Below are positions 1-6,984 of a DNA stretch of 11,483 nt, in pieces. The notes beneath the pieces were generated by a model. That model was not told the origin of the DNA and ran no database searches. It was given only the letters and a program-made list of their open reading frames with translations. Position numbers and translations under genes: made by a program. Source of the stretch: Gammaproteobacteria bacterium (GTDB lineage: Bacteria; Pseudomonadota; Gammaproteobacteria; Xanthomonadales; Marinicellaceae); assembly GCA_030426065.1 (NCBI GenBank), contig JAUHZH010000027.1, positions 1 to 11,483 of the forward strand. The letters are read 5' to 3'. Numbering within the stretch: the stretch's first letter is position 1; every line of letters begins with the position of its first letter.

Positions 1-849
1 GTCCGCTTGAATTTGAGCCATCGGATTTTGTGGGTCCGCGGGCACTTGTTCAGATTGCGCCATGGGATCCACAAACAACAGCAGTCGGCCACCATTCATA
101 ACAAACTGATCCACAGCATATAAAGTCGCATCAGAAAAATTCTTGGGGTGAACCAGCATCAGCAAATCAACCCCTTCAATGGAAGTGCTGTTGGATGGAA
201 CCGCCTTGATTTCATAATTTTCTTTGAGTTGTTCAAAAATGATCTGACCAGGTATTTGCTGCATGGTTTGTTGATTGAATGAACCTAACAGAGGCAAATC
301 ACTCATCACACCAATGACTTTCTTTTCAGGGTGATTCAAATTATGAATCATCTGGGCCAAGTCGTACTCCAGGAACGCTTCACGACTGGGTTGCAGAAAA
401 GGCAAAACCGCGACTTGGTCTAAAGCGTTACTGCCAGCAACACCGAAGAACACATTTTCTCCACCTTCACCCACGGGCAAAGCTTGGAGGCCAAATTGAG
501 AAGCCTGATCTTCTTCTTCAGAAAAACTGACCGGGTCGATCACTGACACTTTCAACTTGCCTTGGCCATAGCGTTCCAATTCATTCAGGAAATCAGCCAC
601 ACGGCGATAGTAGGTACGCAACATCGGGATGTTTTCGGTGGCTTGATCAGAGTAAAACAAGCGCAAGTGCACTTGCTCATCAATGTCTTTCAAAATGTTC
701 TTGGTGCCATCACTTAATGTGAACAAGTTGTTTTCTGTCAGATCAACGCGCAAGCGAGAGAACAGACCGCTTTGTGAGATGATGATGGCACTGAGCAAAA
801 AGATTACGGCCAAAATCAACAATTGACTGGTGTGTTTTTGTTTCATCAT
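1..849 (-). CDS. GldG-family ABC transporter auxiliary protein (partial, C-terminus missing)
   Basis: The frame is open for 283 codons from the start to the left edge, so the C-terminal part lies outside the window. Seen: a short positive N-terminus, one membrane segment at about residues 9-25, then an extracytoplasmic region. This includes a stretch reading VDLTENNLFTLSDGT and, near the edge, a hydrophobic strand followed by GGRLLLFVDPMA. Both patterns are typical of the GldG/ABC_transp_aux family, membrane-anchored partners of ABC-2 exporters, first known from gliding motility in Bacteroidetes but also present in Proteobacteria lacking gliding. The gene is third in an operon with an ATPase and a permease; the permease stop codon directly abuts the start. 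Two consecutive ATGs (849 and 846) follow a GGGAG motif, and the second is better spaced. The substrate cannot be inferred. Family assignment is fairly sure; function is not. Confidence 0.8.
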   Translation of the reverse strand, partial: MMKQKHTSQLLILAVIFLLSAIIISQSGLFSRLRVDLTENNLFTLSDGTKNILKDIDEQVHLRLFYSDQATENIPMLRTYYRRVADFLNELERYGQGKLKVSVIDPVSFSEEEDQASQFGLQALPVGEGGENVFFGVAGSNALDQVAVLPFLQPSREAFLEYDLAQMIHNLNHPEKKVIGVMSDLPLLGSFNQQTMQQIPGQIIFEQLKENYEIKAVPSNSTSIEGVDLLMLVHPKNFSDATLYAVDQFVMNGGRLLLFVDPMAQSEQVPADPQNPMAQIQAD

Positions 850-1584
850 TCAGCTCCCTTTCTTCATATCGATGACCACGCCGGTGGCATACAGCCAAAC
901 CGCCATCATCAAAGCAAAATAACTCAAATCGCCCAAATCAAGCACCCCTTTGGTGATTGATTCAAAGTGGGTCAAAAAACTGGTTGAAGCCACGGCATCG
1001 ACCAACACCTGAGGCAAAAACAGTTTAAAGAAATTCAAAACCATGGGGAAACCTGCCAATAAAAACAAAAAGCAAATCACCACTGTTAGGATAAAGGCAA
1101 TCACTTGGTTTTTGGTTGCAGCAGAAATGCAGCTTCCGATGGCCAAAAACCCACCCGCCAACAACAAACTGCCAAAGTAACTGGCCAAGATCACACCGTT
1201 GTCTGGGTTACCAAGGTAATTGATGGAAATCACCATGGGAAATGTTAATAACAAAGCCAAAGCGATGAACAACCAGGCAGCCAAAAATTTACCCAGGACC
1301 CAATCCATCTTTTTCACTGGCAAGGTCATCAAAAGTTCAATGTTGCCACTGTTGCGTTCTTCAGACCACAATCGCATCGCGACGGCAGGGACCAAAAACA
1401 AATACAACCATGGATGGAAATTGAAAAACGGCATCAAGTCAGCCTGTCCCCTTTCATATAAATTTCCCAGATAAAAGGCAAACACGCCACTCATGATCAA
1501 AAAGATGACGATGAACACATAGGCAATGGGCGTGGCAAAATAACTGCGCAATTCACGCTTGATGATGGCTGTCACTGTACTCAT
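850..1584 (-). CDS. ABC-2 type transporter permease (GldF-like)
   Basis: This 244-residue integral membrane protein shows about six hydrophobic segments (near residues 18-40, 57-75, 99-121, 131-153, 157-178 and 220-238). The second is followed by AMRLWSEERNSGNIELLMTLPV, here split as AMRLWSEERN and SGNIELLMTLPV. This acidic amphipathic stretch is characteristic of ABC-2 permeases of the GldF/NosY type and probably couples to the ATPase. The protein would form the membrane channel of an exporter or membrane-remodelling complex with its two neighbours. Its ATG overlaps the TGA of the upstream ATPase gene (ATGA) and is preceded by a strong GGGAGGTGG ribosome-binding site inside the last ATPase codons, so translation is probably coupled. 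Its TGA is directly followed by the ATG of the GldG-like gene. Length is normal for the family; substrate unknown. Confidence 0.88.
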   Translation of the reverse strand: MSTVTAIIKRELRSYFATPIAYVFIVIFLIMSGVFAFYLGNLYERGQADLMPFFNFHPWLYLFLVPAVAMRLWSEERNSGNIELLMTLPVKKMDWVLGKFLAAWLFIALALLLTFPMVISINYLGNPDNGVILASYFGSLLLAGGFLAIGSCISAATKNQVIAFILTVVICFLFLLAGFPMVLNFFKLFLPQVLVDAVASTSFLTHFESITKGVLDLGDLSYFALMMAVWLYATGVVIDMKKGS

Positions 1585-2522
1585 TTCACCACCTCCCTTT
1601 CTCTGCTGTCTTGCGTTATGTTTCGAAAAACTTCATCCAAACGCCCTGACTCCATTTTTAAACTGTTGACCTTGACTGATCGGCTTTTAAGGAATTGGCT
1701 GATGTCATCAAAAATGAACAGGCCTTGAGAAGGGAACACTGTGGTTTCTTTCAGCCTGGCGTCATAAGCCACATCACGAACACAATCCAAAGCTTTGATT
1801 TCATTGAGCAATCCAGTATCCAGCTCTGTGACAAAACTGACGGCATGGTTGTACCTGGATTGTTTCTCCAATTCTTTCGGTGTGTTGTCTGCCACCAATT
1901 GCCCGTCGGCTATGATGATGGCACGATCAAATACGGCATGAACTTCTTCGAGGATGTGGGTTGATAAAATGATGGTTTTTTCTTTCGACATGTTGATGAT
2001 CAATTCACGAACCTGGTGCTTCTGGTTCGGATCAAGTCCGTCTGTCGGTTCGTCCATGATCAACACTTCCGGGTTGTGAATGATGGCTTGGGCCAAACCC
2101 ACACGGCGCTTGAAACCTTTTGAAAGTGTGTCGATGTCTTGGTAATAAACGTTGGCCAAATTGACGCGCTCAATCACGGATTCCACCGCGTTCTTTTGCT
2201 CATTGGCTGCGATGCCTCGCATTTTGGCGACAAAGTAAAGGAAGTCGCCCACTTCCATTTCTCCGTAGCTCGGTGCGCCTTCTGGCAAATAACCGATTTT
2301 GTCTTTACACAGGAGTGGGTTCTTGGCGATGTCATGCCCACACACTTTGATTTGTCCAGATGTGGGTTCCAAGAATCCTGTGATCATTTTCATGGTCGTG
2401 GACTTGCCAGCCCCGTTGGGTCCTAAGAAACCCAAAACCTGGCCCTGGTTCGCTGTGAAAGTCAGGTCATCAACAGCAGTGAAGTGACCAAACTGTTTCG
2501 TTAAATTCAAACATTCAATCAT
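1581..2522 (-). CDS. ABC transporter ATP-binding protein (GldA-like)
   Basis: This 313-residue cytoplasmic ATPase should energise the permease encoded next to it. Visible motifs in order: Walker A GPNGAGKST (residues 34-42), a Q-loop region reading GYLPEGAP where Glu81 stands in the usual Gln position, an ABC signature LSKGFKRR (133-140) in place of LSGGQ, Walker B VLIMDEPTDGLDP (153-165), and the H-loop STH (His189). The Glu in the Q-loop and the degenerate signature are shared by many GldA/NosF/CcmA-like ATPases of ABC-2 exporters, so they do not imply inactivity. Residues 220-313 form a C-terminal extension usual in this subgroup. The gene is first in a three-gene operon. A GAGG motif lies about 12 bases before the ATG, a slightly long spacing. 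A promoter with a TATGAT -10 box lies about 40 bases upstream. Confidence 0.92.
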   Translation of the reverse strand: MIECLNLTKQFGHFTAVDDLTFTANQGQVLGFLGPNGAGKSTTMKMITGFLEPTSGQIKVCGHDIAKNPLLCKDKIGYLPEGAPSYGEMEVGDFLYFVAKMRGIAANEQKNAVESVIERVNLANVYYQDIDTLSKGFKRRVGLAQAIIHNPEVLIMDEPTDGLDPNQKHQVRELIINMSKEKTIILSTHILEEVHAVFDRAIIIADGQLVADNTPKELEKQSRYNHAVSFVTELDTGLLNEIKALDCVRDVAYDARLKETTVFPSQGLFIFDDISQFLKSRSVKVNSLKMESGRLDEVFRNITQDSREREVVK

Positions 2523-2558
2523 GATGGTGATGTTACCTCTTAAAAAAATCGATGAAAA

Positions 2559-2586
2559 ATCATACCAATCAAAACCAAAAAATCAA
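2559..2586 (-). promoter_or_regulatory. Sigma70-type promoter of the Gld-like ABC operon
   Basis: On the minus strand a TTGATT -35 box (2581-2586) and a TATGAT -10 box (2559-2564) are separated by 16 bases. They sit about 37 bases before the ATPase start codon. Both hexamers match the consensus well and nothing else in the divergent region competes. Predicted from pattern only. Confidence 0.6.
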
Positions 2587-2732
2587 TAATTTTATAAATG
2601 CAGCCTTTCATTTTGGTGACGAACGGTGTACCCTTTTGCCGCTTGATAAAAAATGGTGCCATGGAATCAAGCAAGCCCAGTGGAAAATACATGGGGCTAT
2701 GACAACAACCATTCAACGACGTTCCAAACGAT

Positions 2733-3776
2733 ATGAACCCTTTGACCGAATTACCACACGATTTGCTGGAGTTACCAGCCAATCAATTGCACAACAAAAT
2801 CAACAGCCACAGCTTGTTTTTAGTCAAAGGTAAAGTCACAAGACCCTTGTTTGTTTCGGTACTACAACACGGTGATGAAACCACTGGTTGGGAAGCCTTG
2901 CGTCGATTTTTAAAAAACCATCGAACCAACTTGCCTCGCAGCATGGTGGTTTATTTTGGCAACATGGAAGCTGCAGCTCACAACCTGCGACTGGTGAATG
3001 GTCAACTTGACCACAACCGTTGCTGGCCGGGTTTACACCAACAACAGAACCCAACTGCGAAGAAATTGGCACAGCTGACTGAAACCATCAAAGCCCTGAA
3101 CCCCTTTGCCAGTGTGGACATTCATAACAACTCGGGACGCAACCCACATTACGCTGGCATCAATGCGCTCAAAGGCGAATTCATCAACCTGGCATCTCTG
3201 TTTTCTGACACCATCATTCATTTCACCAGCCCCGATGGCACACAGTCAGGTGCTTTCGCCCAATTTTGTCCTGCAGTGACCTTGGAGTGTGGCCAAGCAG
3301 GTACGGCCGACGGTACGGAACAAACCATCACGTTTCTTGAAAACTTGATTCATTTACCACATTTGCACCAGGTACCTGGGGTGGCCGAGCACCAAGAAGT
3401 GATGAACATGTTCTCGACCGTAAAAATCAAGAAAAACACACCGTTTTCTGTGGCCCATGCCAACGCACAAGCTGCTTTTGTCATAGAACGTGATTTGGAT
3501 CAACACAACTTCAAATGGCTCTCCCCTGGCACGCCATTCGGCACTTTACAAAGTGGGCATCAAGAAATGCCTTTGGTCGTAACGGACCCCATGGGCCTCG
3601 ACATCACTGACCTCTATTTTGAACGACGGGGTGACCAAGTTGTATTGAAACAAAACGTCATGCCTGCCATGATCACACCAAGCGAGCGTGCCATCCAACT
3701 TGACTGTTTGTGCTATTTGATGAGACCCATCGACCGCATTTCGCAACCAGAACAACCATTAAGAGAAATATCATGA
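2733..3776 (+). CDS. M14-type zinc deacylase, succinylglutamate desuccinylase/aspartoacylase family
   Basis: This 347-residue protein carries the hallmark residues of the AstE/aspartoacylase branch of M14 zinc hydrolases. They are an HGDE zinc motif (His46, Glu49), a GNMEAA and DHNR stretch (residues 76-96) matching the substrate-binding N..A and D.NR pattern, the third zinc ligand in VDIHNNSGRNPH (His131), and a probable catalytic Glu185 in TLECGQAG. A C-terminal region from about 220 fits the beta-barrel domain of the family. Such enzymes hydrolyse N-acyl amino acids or related amides in the cytoplasm; the actual substrate is not evident, and it is not obviously the true AstE, as no arginine-succinyl pathway genes are adjacent. 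The start is the first ATG after an in-frame stop at 2700; its ribosome-binding site is weak. The TGA overlaps the ATG of the following dehydrogenase gene (ATGA). Confidence 0.82.
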   Translation: MNPLTELPHDLLELPANQLHNKINSHSLFLVKGKVTRPLFVSVLQHGDETTGWEALRRFLKNHRTNLPRSMVVYFGNMEAAAHNLRLVNGQLDHNRCWPGLHQQQNPTAKKLAQLTETIKALNPFASVDIHNNSGRNPHYAGINALKGEFINLASLFSDTIIHFTSPDGTQSGAFAQFCPAVTLECGQAGTADGTEQTITFLENLIHLPHLHQVPGVAEHQEVMNMFSTVKIKKNTPFSVAHANAQAAFVIERDLDQHNFKWLSPGTPFGTLQSGHQEMPLVVTDPMGLDITDLYFERRGDQVVLKQNVMPAMITPSERAIQLDCLCYLMRPIDRISQPEQPLREIS

Positions 3777-4543
3777 AATTAAACAACACCAACGCATTGA
3801 TCACTGGCGGCGCTTCTGGCCTCGGCTTTGCTTGCGCTCAACACATTGTCAACAACGGTGGCAAAGTTACCCTACTCGACATCAATGAATCAGCCGGTGC
3901 AGAAGCGGTGGCCCAATTGGGTGCAGACCATGCCCAGTTCATTCAAGCCGATGTGACATCAGAAACTGACATTGAACAAGCTTGTGCATCAGCAGCTGAG
4001 TTTGGAGGTGACTTGAATGTGGCCATAAACTGCGCTGGCATTTTGGCGGCGGGTCGTGTTTTAGGACGTGAAAAGCCCATGGCATTGAGCCATTTCAACA
4101 GCGCCATTCAAGTCAACCTGTGTGGCAGTTTCAATGTCGCCAAAGCAGCAGCCAATTTGATGCAACACAACGAAAAAGATGCCGACGGCCAAACCGGTGT
4201 GATCATCAACACGGCATCAATTGCGGCTTATGAAGGCCAAATTGGTCAAGCCGCCTATTCCGCTTCCAAAGCAGGTATCGTCGGCATGACTTTACCCATG
4301 GCACGTGAATTGACTCGCTTTGGTGTCCGAGTGATGACCATTGCACCAGGTGTTTTCATGACGCCCATGGTGGCTGGCATGCCAGATGACGTCAAAGCCG
4401 CTTTGGGTGCTGCCGTGCCTTTCCCATCTCGCTTGGGAGAACCCGATGAATTTGCTCGCACGGCACAACACATCATCGAAAACACCTATTTGAATGGATC
4501 AGTGATCCGATTGGATGGCGCCATCCGTCTGCAGGCCAAATAA
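3773..4543 (+). CDS. SDR-family 3-hydroxyacyl-CoA dehydrogenase-like protein (HSD10 type)
   Basis: This 256-residue classical short-chain dehydrogenase has the NAD-binding motif TGGASGLG (residues 11-18), an acidic Asp36 after the second beta strand that suggests NAD rather than NADP, Asp60, NCAG (86-89) and Asn115. The catalytic residues are Ser149, Tyr162 and Lys166 in YSASK. The long insertion around MQHNEKDADGQTGVIINTAS and the overall sequence resemble the HSD17B10 (type 2 3-hydroxyacyl-CoA dehydrogenase) group, which acts on 3-hydroxyacyl-CoA or 2-methyl-3-hydroxybutyryl-CoA in fatty-acid or isoleucine breakdown. The exact substrate is inferred only. The ATG at 3773 was chosen over an in-frame ATG at 3710 because it begins the Rossmann fold directly, overlaps the upstream stop as ATGA and follows an AAGAGA motif. 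A strong terminator follows. Confidence 0.88.
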   Translation: MKLNNTNALITGGASGLGFACAQHIVNNGGKVTLLDINESAGAEAVAQLGADHAQFIQADVTSETDIEQACASAAEFGGDLNVAINCAGILAAGRVLGREKPMALSHFNSAIQVNLCGSFNVAKAAANLMQHNEKDADGQTGVIINTASIAAYEGQIGQAAYSASKAGIVGMTLPMARELTRFGVRVMTIAPGVFMTPMVAGMPDDVKAALGAAVPFPSRLGEPDEFARTAQHIIENTYLNGSVIRLDGAIRLQAK

Positions 4544-4564
4544 AGCCACCTGTTTAGTTCAAAC

Positions 4565-4595
4565 AAAAAAGGCACCCACTTTTGGGTGCCTTTTT
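4565..4595. terminator. Bidirectional Rho-independent terminator
   Basis: A perfect 8-bp stem, GGCACCCA pairing with TGGGTGCC (4571-4590), encloses a 4-base loop. Six A residues lie on the left and five T residues on the right, so it has a U tract in both directions. It ends the dehydrogenase unit 27 bases after its stop codon. On the other strand it ends the TonB-dependent receptor gene, whose stop lies 73 bases beyond the right end of the hairpin. Confidence 0.93.
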
Positions 4596-4667
4596 GCTTT
4601 AACAAGCAGTGTTGTTTCACAGTCCGCTGATAGTCCAGCCAAGTACAGCACACTACACAAGCTCACA

Positions 4668-6734
4668 TCAGAACTTATATGCAATGGTCGCTTTGACATT
4701 CCTACCAGGTTCATAATCAGAAAGGTGTAAATTGCCGAATCTTGGGTGGAATGAGTCACCTGTTCGAGATGCGTGGGAGGCATAGTGTTTATCAAACAAG
4801 TTATCCACCCCCAAAGTCAACTCCAATCCTTTGAAAGCGCGTTGTGGGTACCATTTCATAGATACGTTATGAACTGTATAGCTTTTCTTTGGGTTGTTCA
4901 GTTCATCCAAATCAGGCTGTGCTTTGAGGCTGCCAATATACTGTGTGTTCCAATGAAACGCCATGCTCAAAGCTGGTGCCAGGTAATCAAAACTTAAATT
5001 GGTGCTGTCACCTATCGATCGATCTAAGCGAGCACCTTCAAACTCACTGTAGTCAGCAAATGCAGACAAATCGCTGTCTTGTGCCGCATGTGACAACATG
5101 GTGTTCAGGTTACCAACTTTGTGGTGAATGAACAACTCATATCCATCGATGGTCAAGTCACCAATGTTGTCATCGGCATATTCATAGATGTAGTCATCAA
5201 TTTCCGTTTGGAATAAAGTGACACCGAAATCAAAACCATAATCTGCCTGGTAGGTCAATGACATCTGGTGATTGACGCCACTTTCTGCTTCGATGTCGGG
5301 GTTTGCTGTGTCATTGATGCCCGCGCCCACAAACACTTCTGACAGCTCCGGTCCTTTGAACAACTCGGTGCTGCTCAATTTAAATGACAAGCGGTTCGCA
5401 TTGTATTCAAATGCCAAACCAAAAGTGACGTCATTGAATGTGTCATTGACCACTGCTGAATTGACATCATAGCTGTCGAAGCGAACGCCTGGCGTCAATG
5501 ACACGCCATTGTCCCATGAAATTCGGTCTTCCACGTAAAGTGCCCAATTGGTAGCTTCTTCACCTGACACTCGTTGACGGTTTTGACTGTAATCTGTTGA
5601 ATAATCAATCATTTCAGCACCATAGGTTAATTCATGCTGAAGCCCAAACGACATAGGCGTGTAGCCCAAAACGTTGAATCCTTTGTTGCGAGCCACACCT
5701 TCAACCCAACTTGGACTCCCCGGGAAAACTGCGGCTATGCCACTTTCATCTCGTACCAACTCACTGTCATTGTAGTAGACCGATGTTTTCAGCAGAGAAG
5801 ATTCACCAAAATCCAACTCATGGTTTAAAGTGTAAGTGCCTCGGGTGAATTCAGTTGGGTAAGTCAGGGGTAAACCCAGGTTGTCTGCAATGGCCAAATC
5901 CACAGCCAGTCCCATGTCAGGTCGGTAGCTATAACGCCCCGCATCTTCATACTGTTCGATGCCGAATTCCAACCTTTGCGTGGCACTGATGTCCCAGCCC
6001 AATTTAATCAGGGCATCATTGGTTCGGCCTGCCAGGCCTTTAACCTCACCCGTATCATTGATGACCACACCATCACGGCCCACAATTTTGCCACCTCCAA
6101 CGGTGTAGTTATCACGGTCAACGTAGTTATAATACCCAAGGAAATCCACTGAATCAGAAAGCTGGCCAAAAAATGAAGCCGATCCACCAATTGAATCATT
6201 GTCAGCTACAGAACCCTGCAAACGGCCACCGAATTGTTGGCCATAATCGAGCAAATCTTTGGCCTCTTTGGTTTCAAACCGAACAGCACCACCCAAGCCT
6301 CCATTGATGACAGAGTTGGTGCCCACTTGCACTTCAACTGCTTTCAATATGTCAGCATGGATTTGCAAATTCCCAGCATGATGGTACATGTAGGTGTTTT
6401 GAACGGCGCCATCGATGGTGATGGCCAAGTCTTTGTCATCCAAGCCACGGATGTTGATGCGTTGGTTCAAAGAGTGAGCACCACCCACATCAACACCAGG
6501 TAAGCTTCTTAACAAATCACTCAAATGATCTGCTTGTTTGATGGTGATGTCTTCTTCATCAATGTTCAAAGAAGTTGATTGAACCTTGGTACCCCAAACC
6601 TTCATGGTTTCTATGGCTTCCGCATGTTCAGTTTCTGTTTGACTCTTATCATCGTTGCTCACTTCATCGCTCTGGGCAATGGCTGAACCACTCAACATCA
6701 AACCGATGATGAGTGACAATTTTTTCTTATTCAT
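4668..6734 (-). CDS. TonB-dependent outer-membrane receptor, probably iron/haem/siderophore uptake
   Basis: This 688-residue protein has a Sec signal peptide (MNKKK, a hydrophobic core, AIA before Gln21) and a plug domain at about residues 55-160 containing LSDLLRSLPGVDV, INIRGLDD, AITIDGA and VEVQVGTNSV. A large beta-barrel follows. The C-terminus shows DNLFDKHY and the terminal aromatic strand ending in AYKF, as expected for BAM-dependent insertion. A segment ETMKVWG (42-48) may be the TonB box. LFKGPELSE followed by NPDIEAE (458-483) resembles the FRAP/NPNL boxes of haem receptors, and there is a His cluster in the plug (118, 119, 126). The ligand is still uncertain. The start is supported by an AGGA motif 10 bases upstream. 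Its promoter overlaps a Fur-box-like site. No TonB, periplasmic binding protein or transporter is adjacent. Confidence 0.93.
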   Translation of the reverse strand: MNKKKLSLIIGLMLSGSAIAQSDEVSNDDKSQTETEHAEAIETMKVWGTKVQSTSLNIDEEDITIKQADHLSDLLRSLPGVDVGGAHSLNQRINIRGLDDKDLAITIDGAVQNTYMYHHAGNLQIHADILKAVEVQVGTNSVINGGLGGAVRFETKEAKDLLDYGQQFGGRLQGSVADNDSIGGSASFFGQLSDSVDFLGYYNYVDRDNYTVGGGKIVGRDGVVINDTGEVKGLAGRTNDALIKLGWDISATQRLEFGIEQYEDAGRYSYRPDMGLAVDLAIADNLGLPLTYPTEFTRGTYTLNHELDFGESSLLKTSVYYNDSELVRDESGIAAVFPGSPSWVEGVARNKGFNVLGYTPMSFGLQHELTYGAEMIDYSTDYSQNRQRVSGEEATNWALYVEDRISWDNGVSLTPGVRFDSYDVNSAVVNDTFNDVTFGLAFEYNANRLSFKLSSTELFKGPELSEVFVGAGINDTANPDIEAESGVNHQMSLTYQADYGFDFGVTLFQTEIDDYIYEYADDNIGDLTIDGYELFIHHKVGNLNTMLSHAAQDSDLSAFADYSEFEGARLDRSIGDSTNLSFDYLAPALSMAFHWNTQYIGSLKAQPDLDELNNPKKSYTVHNVSMKWYPQRAFKGLELTLGVDNLFDKHYASHASRTGDSFHPRFGNLHLSDYEPGRNVKATIAYKF

Positions 6735-6773
6735 TCAAATATCCTGTGTTGAAGTGTGTTTACTGAATGGATA

Positions 6774-6819
6774 TTTGATCAGACACCAACTATCAAAATC
6801 AGTCAGTTGACTGATCAAA
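6774..6819 (-). repeat. Nested inverted repeats in the receptor leader
   Basis: A perfect outer inverted repeat, TTTGATCAG (6774-6782) and CTGATCAAA (6811-6819), brackets a second perfect repeat, ATCAGTCA (6798-6805) and TGACTGAT (6808-6815), spaced by only two bases. The two share the right arm, so the structures are mutually exclusive. They lie between the predicted promoter and the receptor start. The inner repeat looks more like a protein operator than an RNA hairpin because its loop is so small. Confidence 0.6.
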
Positions 6820-6857
6820 AAAAACGCTCAGTAATTTTCTGGTCATGTCATACCTTT

Positions 6858-6877
6858 AATGCGAATCATACTCATTT
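6858..6877 (-). promoter_or_regulatory. Fur-box-like operator
   Basis: The minus strand reads AAATGAGTATGATTCGCATT. Its core TGAGTAT-G-ATTCGCA matches the 7-1-7 Fur consensus TGATAAT-N-ATTATCA at 10 of 14 positions. It covers the predicted -10 box of the receptor promoter, which is where an iron-responsive repressor would block transcription. The match is by eye; no score was computed. Confidence 0.55.
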
Positions 6878-6892
6878 TCATGCTCATTACAA
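6865..6892 (-). promoter_or_regulatory. Predicted sigma70-type promoter of the TonB-dependent receptor
   Basis: On the minus strand a TTGTAA -35 box (6887-6892) and a TATGAT -10 box (6865-6870) are separated by 16 bases. Transcription would start near 6858 and leave a leader of about 125 bases before the receptor ATG. The -10 box lies inside the Fur-box-like operator. Confidence 0.55.
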
Positions 6893-6984
6893 GCAAACGT
6901 TTAAAAATAATGAACATATGATCGTTTTCATTTCAAAGGAAATATTGGTTTTGAGATAAAAAGAAATTGAAAGGGTAATGCCAG

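Noticed and set aside
2552..2833. Plus-strand reading frame in the divergent region before the deacylase gene
   Set aside because: It overlaps the predicted promoter of the ABC operon and the conserved deacylase start in another frame, its composition is unlike a folded protein, and no ribosome-binding site is visible.
3710..3772. N-terminal extension of the dehydrogenase from an upstream ATG
   Set aside because: The extra 21 residues overlap the deacylase coding end and add nothing matching the family; the ATG at 3773 starts directly at the Rossmann fold.
4496..4526. Two adjacent palindromes (GGATCA-G-TGATCC and GGATGGCGCCATCC) near the end of the dehydrogenase gene
   Set aside because: They encode the usual C-terminal NGSVIRLDGA segment of short-chain dehydrogenases and lack a T tract; the true terminator lies at 4571-4590, so chance or coding constraint is the simpler reading.
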